This document shows, in pieces, positions 55,563 to 64,000 of a stretch of 64,000 nucleotides of DNA (positions are counted from its first letter, which is position 1; each line of letters opens with the position of its first letter). Origin of the DNA: Charina bottae. Its lineage: Eukaryota; Chordata; Lepidosauria; Squamata; Charinaidae. A program made the position numbers and the translations under genes. The DNA is taken from the NCBI GenBank assembly GCA_023362775.1, contig JALMGJ010000013.1:27010274-27074273 (forward strand), read 5' to 3'. The notes under the pieces were generated by a model. It saw nothing but the letters and a program-made list of their open reading frames with translations. It was not told the DNA's origin and did not search any database.

Positions 55563-58500
55563 GCGTGCGCATGGCACCTCGCATCTTCAGCTTCCAATCT
55601 GGAAGAACTATTTGAAGACCTGACCCTCCCAAGAAGCCACTCTCTCGCAGAATGGGCATCCCCTGGGGGCATCTGCAGGGGAGGGTCCAAAACATCAAGA
55701 TGGTGATCAGAAACCCACCATCCAACAGCATGTAAAAACAGGGCTTTGATCAGGTGTTTCCAGCCACCCTTTTCACTCTTCTGCCCTTCCCTGGTGCTTC
55801 GGATGCGGAGACCGGCAGCTGGTGGATTCCAAACCAAATGTGTTTGGGCACATTTCTTTCAACGTACCACCTGCATTACCCAAACGTACTGAACGTTTAA
55901 TTTTCAGCCAAGAGCAAGGCTTTTGGGCCAACCCGGTTAAGTAAGGAAACCAGAGGAAGTACTTTGGAGAGCAGGGATCCGCTTACATTGTTTAAAAAAG
56001 CGATACAGATGTGCTTCCCTCCTACAAACATCTAAAATTCTGCACAATGCTGAGACTTGCATAAGCCGTACAATCCGAAAAAACCCAGCACCTTTTCTGT
56101 TTTAACTATACTAGGCATGGGAAGAGGCGCTGATGCAAATCCTGGGCCAGCTCCTTTGATTTTTCGCAGCGCTCTCTCTTCTACTTCTGCTTGCTCAGAA
56201 ATATCACCTGCACCATCCTCCAGCCAGACTTTTACACCCGTCTGCCCTAACCCAGCCCTCACAGCAACACTTTTGTCTCCAGCGCAGCCAGAGGGCGATC
56301 TCTGCCCGAAACGGCCAGTTCTTTGGATGGCAGCGGCCGTTTCCTTCCCTCACCTGATGCTGGGGGGCCCTGGGCCAAGGAACCCCCAGCACACGCGTTT
56401 TGAAGTGCTAAAATGCACTTAAGGAAGCAATCCTGTTTCGTGCCAGCTATGAACACCTAACATTGAAAAACTGCTGTTGGGCACAGGGACAAGGCGCTCT
56501 ACTGGGCCACGATGGGGGGGGGGGTACCCCCTGGCACAAGTCTGCACACATTCAGACAAGCACGATGGCATTTGGCAAACTTGCTGCCCAACAAGTAGAG
56601 ATGGATGTCCCGTGCAGAAGTCAGCCTTTGAGAAACTACCGCTTTCATTTTATAAAATACAAGTTGCTACTCCTCATTGTTCTTTACAGATCTCTAAACA
56701 CAGAAAAGGGTCTCTGTCCAAAGACAGTAAAGACATTTTTTTTTTTGGGGGGGGGGCATAACTCTCTGGCCTTTCCCCATAGCTAGCCAGTCTATCATGA
56801 TGCTATGAAACAAGTATTACAGAAATCCAGCTCCTGCATACTGCAGAATTAGGTTTCTCAGATGGGATGCTTTCTTAATCCGCTTTCCCACAACCAGCAG
56901 AACTGCTCAGGACGGCAGGCAGTTGGATGAACTTCCGTCTACCCGCAGATCAATCCAGGTTGCTGGTAGTTGTCTCTGCAAGTGAGAAGCTTGGGACTTA
57001 CAGCCTCACTGACTGAGCCTTTTCCTCAAAGGATATAATCGGCAGAGTTCTTAACACAAATGTTTTCCTGCCAGAAGGCACTCTCCTCCGAAAAGTAGTA
57101 ACGCAATAATCAGAGTCAGATCAGCGTTCCCTCCAAGGCCCCACTGCCCCTTCAGATGTTGCCACTTTGAGGTTTACGATTACTGTTGGATTTCTTAAAA
57201 AAAAGATGGCGAAGGATTTCCACCAGTACGCTTGGGGTAGACCACGAGACGTGCCAGTCAGGATCGGGGGTAGAGCTCTGTGCCCTCAGATCGACCCAGA
57301 TTCCAGGTTCAAGCCTCAAATGATCCGGATTCCAAGGCTGGTCAGTTACTGAAATAAAATTCTTACTTACGAAGTTCCCATTGTTTGGAGACGGGAAGAC
57401 CTGGCAAAGCGGGCCATAATTAGGGAAACCCAGAGATCGATCTGCATTTGCAGGACAAGGCAAGTATTAGGTGAAGCTACTGCACAACGTAGCTCAGGAA
57501 TTGGATCTATCACGTGGCCATCGTGAAGAGGCAGTAGGGCTCTATACGGGATACACTGCCCCACCAACTGAACTGCTGGAGGAACAGTTACCTCTGTCCT
57601 ATTGAATTTGATGACTGACAATTTGACTGCATTTCCTCCCCTCCCATCTGGGCTGCCAGCTTTTACAGTTGAAGCTTGGGCAGCCAGCTGCTAACCCCTT
57701 ACAGTAACGCTTAAGGTAACGCTGCTCATCTGTTTGGCACAAAAACCTGGAATACAGATTAATGGGTAACTACAAGAGGAGAGAACCAAAGGACATTCTG
57801 TTAAGGTTTCAGAACAAACCCAGCTCCTCTTTCTCATATTCCTGTTCCAGAACCAAACATGAGAAGTCCATCTTATTTCAGAAATAAATTACATTGCAAA
57901 TCAGCCGTCCCAATTCTAAAAAAAACATGAAAGTACCAAGCACAAATAAAAAACAGCCAAACTGGGCTAGGGGGAAGACTGGGAGAGAACATGGCTTTAA
58001 ACCAAGTTGGCCACGTTGGCAGTTCATGTTCACCACCAGGTCCCCGTGTCAGCACATGGACTGAAAGGGGTGGAGATAAAAAATAGCAATTCAAGGCCTG
58101 GAAGGAAAATCCCTTTCCCTCCGGTTTCTGCATTTACAAGGGCTGCCTGTCGCCTTGCAAACCGCATTCAAGTTCTTGGATTTGGGAAAAAAAACCATTT
58201 CAGTTTCAGATTTAACCTGGTGCATTTCTTCTCTCATCTGGGTCAACAGACCGGAGAATGTCAGATAGGAATGAAAGGGAATTGAACAACAAAAAAACCA
58301 ACGCTGAAGACTCTGCTTGCTTGGTCCAAAACACTAAAAATGAGTGCAGAAAAGAGAGCCAGAGGCTAAAAGAGGAAAAGGATGATTGAGAGATCTTGGT
58401 ACATCAATTCATTTGCTGAGATATTTTTTTTAGCTGAATGTAACAGCAGGGAACGTCCGGGCAGCCACAGAGTATGTTCTCTTGCCGCTGAACTTCTACA

Positions 58501-58631
58501 ACCGGCACCAGAACGACAGACAAAGATTTGGGATAAATGGAGTGATGATCCTACAGCATTTGCTGCATTGAAGTTTCCAAATTTACAAAGCACTTGAGGT
58601 GTAAAGAAAAAATCAACGGTGGAAAAGGCAG

Positions 58632-58869
58632 TTACATCACGGACTCCTTTTCCCAAGAATTGTTGCTCTCCACAAGGGATGGACCGTCTCTCTTAATCAG
58701 CGGGGACCCCTCCTCCATCCCCACTGGCTTGATGGATTCCACGGCCTCCGCCTTGACCTCCACCAGGTCGTCGTCCTCCGCCTTGCCCATGGTCCTCTCC
58801 GCGTACACCTGCAGGAGCCCCGCGCCGAAGGCATCGCCCTCCACGTTCAGGACAGTACACGTCCGGTCT
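58632..58869 (-). CDS. SLC1A5: SLC1A5 last coding exon
   Basis: 238 nt coding [20 protein letters not shown], a less conserved acidic tail, and EKESVM before TAA at 58634-58632. The acceptor is CCCTTCAG. Confidence 0.97.
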
Positions 58870-61800
58870 CTGAAGGGGAGAAGAAGGAACGATGCCTGAG
58901 AATGCATGCAAAATAACCCAGTGGCTATAAGCGGCGTGAACCAAGGGGAGCCCCCACGTCCAGAGGATCTTCACCTGCAAAACCAGCGCCTAAAGACTCC
59001 AGTGCCCTGGTTACGAAAGCACAGAAAGAGCTGTCGCGATTGCTGTAACAAGGGGCAACAGACCTTTGCCCCAAACCAGCACAGGTTTCATCTTGTGCTC
59101 TTCAGTTGTCTACGGGTTCCTTGTCCCAAGAAGAAAAAGAACAGACTCTCAAGGCTACCTTAACCTTCACTCCCAACACTCCCAGGGACACCCTCCCCCC
59201 CACACACCTGGTTCTCCCAGCTGCACCAGACCAGCCTGTTGGAGAAACACACCCCACTCATTACATAGAAACACAACAAGATGCCAGAGGGCAGCTGGAA
59301 AGGGAACTGTCCTGACTCTTCCTTCCAGATTGCCCCCAGAGGTCAGATCTGGGCAAGGAGCAACAGCCTTGCAGATGGAAAGTCCCAGGTCTTGCATTCC
59401 TCTTGCAAAGGATTTTGGAGAACAGGGATCTCTGGAGAGCCACTAGACCAAGTCAGGGTCTCCTCATGTTCCGTCATTCAGAATCCATTGAAAATACTCT
59501 TTTGCTATTCAATTTCCTTGTACAACTCGAGAAGAAACTAGTCTTTGGACGAGCTGGCCCACTTCCTTGATGGTTGCACTGATTAGCTGGTCCACCTACT
59601 CTATGGTTCCACTAACCTGATTAAGGAATAATGAGCAGTTCCTGATCATGGACTGTTGCCATACTTACACAAGCCAATCCACCGCCAGAATGAGAGAGAT
59701 GTCTTTGGTGGGCAAGCTGATGGCCTCCAAGATAATGGCCAGGGTGAGGACGCCTCCTGCGGGAATCCCAGCTGCTCCGACACTCGACGCCGTCGCGGTG
59801 ATGCTGTGGTTGAAAGCAGGAAGGGCAGAGAAGAGGGTTTAGCCACCTCTGTGGAAGCCAAGGGGCTCGAGGCTCTGGGGCAGCTCCTGGCCTGTGTCTA
59901 CTGCCCCTGCTGGCTGAATCCCTAACTTCACCACGTCAACAGCCAGATGCCCCTCAAAATCACTGCACCGAAGCAGAACATCTGGACTGGGGCTTGCTCA
60001 TTTTCGTTCAGCTGCAGTGGCTTTCTTGCTCACTGGCACGACAGAAAGAGTGAAACTTTATCAGTTTGCAAGTCGGACATGGAGCACCAGCTCTGAAGAG
60101 CCAAGAGGAGCCAGGGGAAGGTTAGCACGGGTGAGGCACAAAGCCAGAATGCAATTTGTATAATCTTGGCTTAGCATGTTGTGGGAATCCGGCCAACTGT
60201 GCTTGGAGGACTATTTGTGAACCCAGCCAGTTGTGCATATTCAGCAAATCTTGGTTGAGCAAACCCAGCTTGGCACAAAGTACGAAACGGACCAGCAACG
60301 GCGTTGGCAGGAGGCCGGAGGGAGCAGAAGAAAACCCTAACAAGGACTTAGTTTTATGCTGGGCGCAAACGTTGGTCTGTTTCTAGCCTGGGGGCGCCTA
60401 GTTGGGGCACCTTTTCCACACAGTCTTAGCCTTCGAGGTCCCACCAGGGACCCGTCCCTGAACTTCCCCAACTCCTGGGATTTCAGCATCTCCCGCTGAA
60501 AGCTGCTGTTCCTAAAACCTTTTGGGGGAAAAAGGCCTCTTCCCATCAAAGCAACCTCCAGTTATGAATTTCCTCTTTGTTTCCGCTGCAGCCTCATGAC
60601 TGCTTTTTCGCTGGCAAAATTATACCGTGTTAAAGCTTTAACGAGCTCCTCCTCATCTCACAGACTCCCCCCAGCAAGAAATGGCAACCAAGGTACCCTG
60701 GAATGACTTCTACAACCTCCCCAAATTAAATCATTTAAGAGATTTTAGTCTCCTCTTGGTAAACTTTCCAGAACATTGCAAGGTTTGGTGATGTCGCAAG
60801 ATATGGGCAATTTTAAACTGGAGCAGAGGAACACCCAGGGACTGCTTTACACACCACTGTAACCATGGTTTGTTTAACCATGGTTTATTGAATAACCCCC
60901 ACTGATTGAGTTGTAGCTAAGCTGCAAGTAAAAAAATTCCTCCGATAGCTTAAAGCAGTGCTTCTCGACCTTAGCACCTTTAAGATATGTGGACTTCAAC
61001 TCCCAGAATTCCCCAGCTGGTATGCTTGCCAAGGTCGAGAGACGCTGCTTAAAGCAGTGTGTGAACCCAGCCAATGTTCCACAACAAGGGCATGGACAGC
61101 ATCTGCACACACTGAAGGAGCCCCCCACATGCCCAGTGAAGGAGCTGATCTATGGGGCCACCACCCTCGATAGTGATTAGTGGGGGGACACAGGAGAAAC
61201 CTAAGCAAATGCAGGTGGATCAGTCTTGGCCAAGCTGTGGAGCATTTTCTAACCTAGACTAAGGTCTAGACCTGCTCTCGGAAGAACATGCTGAAGGTAA
61301 AGGTAAAGGTCCCCCCCGCACATTTGTGCAGTCGTGTCCGACTCTAGGGGCAGGTGCTCATCTCCGTTGGTTAGCCGAAGAGCCAGCGCTGTCCAAAGAC
61401 GCTTCCACGGTCATGTGGCGGCATGACGCGCGTGGAACGCTGTTACCTCATCTACTTGCATTTGCATGCTTTCGAATTGCTAGGTTGGCAAGAGCTGGGG
61501 CTGGTGCGCGAGATCACTCCGTCACACGGGGCTAGGGTTTCGAACTTCCGAACTTGCGACCTTCCGATCGACAAGCCTGGCGTCTTACCCGCTGAGCCAC
61601 CACGCCCCCATGCTGAAGGCCATGCTCCAAAAACAGACTTTGGTTTCATTCTATGTACCTTTAAAATTAATCAGAATTAAATCTAGTGGATGCGTTTATT
61701 CTCCTGCCCTGCCTTTAACGCTCTTTCCCTTCTATGGTGTGAAACGTCCCAATTGGCGAAAGAGCGTTTGGAGGTCCCTTCCAAAGGCAGGGGATAGGCG

Positions 61801-63929
61801 GGGCTGGTCTAAATACTCACAGGATCGTGATGACTTGGATGAAGTTGAGCGAGATGTTGTTGAACTGGGCAATGAAGACAGCGGCCACGCACTGGAAGAG
61901 GGCAGCCCCATCCATGTTGACGGTGGCGCCGATGGGGAGAATGAAGCGGCTGATGTGCTTGGACACTCCGTTCTTCTCCTCGACACACTTCATCATCAGG
62001 GGCAACGTGGCGGAGCTGCATGGAGGAAGCAACGGAGCAGGACTCGGCAATCAAGCCCTCCAGAGAAGTTCTTTGGGGTTCGGGCATTCGAAGGGCTGCC
62101 CAAGGCACCCCTCCCTGTGATCCGCTCTGCTCTTGAGCGCCCGACCAACACCCAGGACCCCCACGCCCATCCAGAATGAATTCTGTGATCCGTCTTCCGT
62201 TGGTTGCCTCGAGAGAAGGGCACCTGCATACTGAAATGAGTTCAAACAGGACCTTCAAGGAGGTCATCCCCAAGGGAGCAAAGCGGAGGAGGGTCCCCAA
62301 AAAAGACAGCACGTTGGCAGGCTGGGGTGTCCACAGGGTGCTCAACGAAGCCAAGGTGGTGGCCACAACCACACAACTGAAGCTGCCAACTTTTTTGACC
62401 TCCTGCGCGGCAGCAGAGAGGCCATGATGAGCTAGATTTGGGGATCCCCTCAACGTGAAGCCTCTATCCCAAGCAACCCAGCAAACCTCTTCTTCTATGG
62501 CTGTCTGTCCGTCCCGCCCACCTCCTGCCTCTCTGCAGCTACAGCCGGCCTTTTCGTACCTGGAGGAGGTGCCAAAGGCGGTGGCCAAGGGAGTGAAGAT
62601 GCCCCACAGGAAGCGGTAGGGGTTCCTGCGGGTGAAGGCGAAGTAGATCCCCGGGAGAACCAGCAGCCCGTGGATGGCGTGGCCCACCAGGCAGCAGCAG
62701 ATGTATTTGCCCAGGCTGGTGAAGAGAAGGACCACGTCTTCCATTTCCACAATCTTGCTGGCCACCAGGAACATGATCCCCAAGGGGGCGTACCTAGGAG
62801 GGAGGAGAGGCCGTCAGCAAAGGCAGCCCCAGAGCCAAGTCGTTGGCTGGAGGGAAACGGGGTGGGGGGTGGGGGGTGTCAGCAGTACTATCATCCAGGC
62901 TGCCATTCTGCCAGGGGGCAGGAGACCCAAAAGGTAGACCTAGGAGCGGAGGAATACCAAGGTTAGGGCATTGCAGGGTTCCTCCCAGCCGCGTCCTTTG
63001 CTGGCTTGGCTCTCACAAAATGCGAAGCCAGTGTTGCTCAACCGTGGCAACTTTAAGAAGCGTGGACTTCAACCATGCTGGCTGGGGAATTCTGGGAGTT
63101 GAAGTCCACACTTCTTAAAGTTGCCACGGTTGAGAACCACTGCTAAGCTATAAAGTGGCTTGTTTGGGCTTGGTGTATGGTGGGAATACAAAATCTGCAG
63201 ACCATGGTTACAGTTTACGGCAGGATTTCCCAACCTGGCTAGAAATTCTTAGCACCTCTGGAGGGCACCAGGTTGGGGAAGGCTAGATTAGGGGGCTGAG
63301 TCAGCCCAACTAATGGTGGATTGTTCAGTAAACAATGGTGGAACAAGTGAATCCAGGGCCTAATTCTCAGCCTAGCCTCCCTCGCAAGGTTATAAAAACT
63401 CAATAAAACAACGCACCCCCCCCCCAAGTTTCTTGTCATTATGGTGGCAGGCAAAAGCTGGTTCCACTTCCAAAATCAAAGGGATGACAGGTGTCAGGAT
63501 TTGACCCCTCTCCCGGGAGAAAGAAAATGGAACAATAATCTACAGCAAGAAGCGGTACAGTTCATTTCCCTCTCCTGCAAATGGTTCCAGTCTCAGAACC
63601 CAGCTTGGCTAAAGGAGAATCCACGGGCCTTGGAATTACCCAGGAAAACAGATTTGAGCAGGAAACGGTTCAAATTTCTCCCTTCAAGGCACCCCAAGGG
63701 GCTTTGGGACAACTTTCCTCAAGGAGGAGTGGGCCGGAAGAGGGGAGTTCGAGCCCCCTTACCACATAATCCACGAGACCAGGATCATGGTGGCTTCGTT
63801 GAAGGAGTTGAAGAATTTGATCAGGTTCTCCCCTTCGGCCCCGAGCTTCCGCAGGGCGATCCCAAAGACGATGGCGAAGACCACCAGGCCGAGGATGTTC
63901 ATGCCTTCGACTTCCGTACCAGTGGGTTG
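58632..63929 (-). CDS. SLC1A5: SLC1A5 (ASCT2), neutral amino-acid exchanger; last five coding exons
   Basis: Plasma-membrane Na+-dependent exchanger of glutamine, alanine, serine and cysteine; trimeric SLC1 transporter. Five minus-strand exons with matching phases (167, 234, 195, 135, 238 nt) cover the C-terminal transport domain. They show [20 protein letters not shown], the [20 protein letters not shown] helix, the first re-entrant hairpin [14 protein letters not shown], the TM7 sodium motif NMDGAALFQ, the second hairpin [14 protein letters not shown] and TM8 [20 protein letters not shown]. The cysteine in DRTCTVLN is the ASCT2-type residue (Thr in SLC1A4, Arg in glutamate transporters). 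The tail ends KESVM as in human SLC1A5. The N-terminal scaffold exons lie right of the window. The gene converges with FKRP. Confidence 0.96.
59669..59803 (-). CDS. SLC1A5: SLC1A5 exon with second re-entrant hairpin
   Basis: 135 nt coding [36 protein letters not shown] and LILAVDWL. The acceptor is CCACAG and the donor GTAAG. Confidence 0.97.
60956..61047. mobile_element. Foldback hAT MITE, copy 10
   Basis: Shorter member in an SLC1A5 intron, with gcttaaag on both sides (overlapping the last base). Confidence 0.8.
61294..61609 (-). mobile_element. tRNA-derived SINE, - copy
   Basis: Full reverse complement of the 44694-45036 element, starting GGTAAAGGTAAAGGTCC and ending in GCTGAGCCACCACGCC. 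Located in an SLC1A5 intron. Confidence 0.8.
61821..62015 (-). CDS. SLC1A5: SLC1A5 exon with NMDGAALFQ sodium motif
   Basis: 195 nt coding [40 protein letters not shown] and [12 protein letters not shown]. The acceptor is CATGCAG and the donor GTGAG. Confidence 0.97.
62560..62793 (-). CDS. SLC1A5: SLC1A5 exon with [11 protein letters not shown]
   Basis: 234 nt coding [60 protein letters not shown]. The acceptor is CCTAG and the donor GTACG. Confidence 0.96.
63029..63142. mobile_element. Foldback hAT MITE, copy 11
   Basis: Palindrome in an SLC1A5 intron; flanks tgcgaagc and tgctaagc (7 of 8), with the last two element bases shared. Confidence 0.83.
63763..63929 (-). CDS. SLC1A5: SLC1A5 exon with [14 protein letters not shown]
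   Basis: 167 nt, coding [40 protein letters not shown] and [11 protein letters not shown]. The acceptor is GTCCAG and the donor GTAAGG. It is the most N-terminal SLC1A5 exon in the window. Confidence 0.95.
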
Positions 63930-64000
63930 CTGGACAGCAGAGAGGAAGCCATCAGCGCACCCCGAAGATCAGTTCCATCGCGGCAAAGTCAAAATCGGGG

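Larger units (their letters stand above)
54560..58631 (-). other. SLC1A5: Possible long SLC1A5 3' UTR or downstream region
   Basis: Contains a foldback MITE (55276-55408) and a TG repeat but no recognised exon. A nearer, non-canonical poly(A) site cannot be excluded. Confidence 0.35.

Noticed and set aside
57152..57621. Adjacent minus-strand ORFs in the SLC1A5 3' region
   Set aside because: Short, no domain, no consistent splice sites; probably 3' UTR or intergenic.

Overview
The window is vertebrate nuclear DNA, almost certainly from a squamate reptile. The evidence is split eukaryotic genes with GT-AG introns, two CpG islands, Sauria-type SINEs, CR1, L2 and L1 LINE fragments, many short inverted-repeat DNA transposons and long tetranucleotide microsatellites. 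Gene order is PRKD2 (-), STRN4 (-), FKRP (+), SLC1A5 (-), the same neighbourhood as human 19q13.32. No bacterial, CRISPR or plasmid-like content is present.

Layout: 967-21279 holds the first 13 recognisable coding exons of PRKD2 (protein kinase D2). It runs from a CpG-island first exon to the start of the kinase domain; the rest of the kinase domain lies left of base 1. 21280-30602 holds the PRKD2 upstream region and the STRN4 3' side, with a Sauria SINE expanded into a 100-bp tandem array. 30603-43342 holds a complete 17-exon STRN4 gene whose exon lengths and phases add up to 756 codons plus stop. About 43343-44013 is a CpG-rich divergent promoter region between STRN4 and FKRP, with a likely non-coding first exon of FKRP. 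45651-47162 is the single intact FKRP coding exon (503 aa). 48490-54550 is repeat-rich intergenic DNA (CR1, LTR-like sequence, and an L1 with nested insertions). 58632-63929 holds the last five coding exons of SLC1A5; its N-terminal exons lie to the right of the window.

The four genes have no shared pathway. PRKD2 is a diacylglycerol-responsive kinase, STRN4 a PP2A/STRIPAK scaffold, FKRP a Golgi ribitol-phosphate transferase for alpha-dystroglycan, and SLC1A5 a neutral amino-acid exchanger. STRN4 and FKRP share a divergent promoter region, and FKRP and SLC1A5 converge.

I did not find an undescribed gene system. The items most worth a second look are: a foldback hAT element family whose 8-bp target duplications carry a central TA and whose arms carry a ZNF143-like motif; a 125-bp STRN4-intron segment copied inverted into a SINE beside FKRP, with a CTCF-like core; a CCTT microsatellite acting as the polypyrimidine tract of STRN4 exon 8; and a reading-frame and splice-donor anomaly in PRKD2 exon 1. 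Splice sites were set by eye from homology and phase, so coordinates may be off by a base or two.
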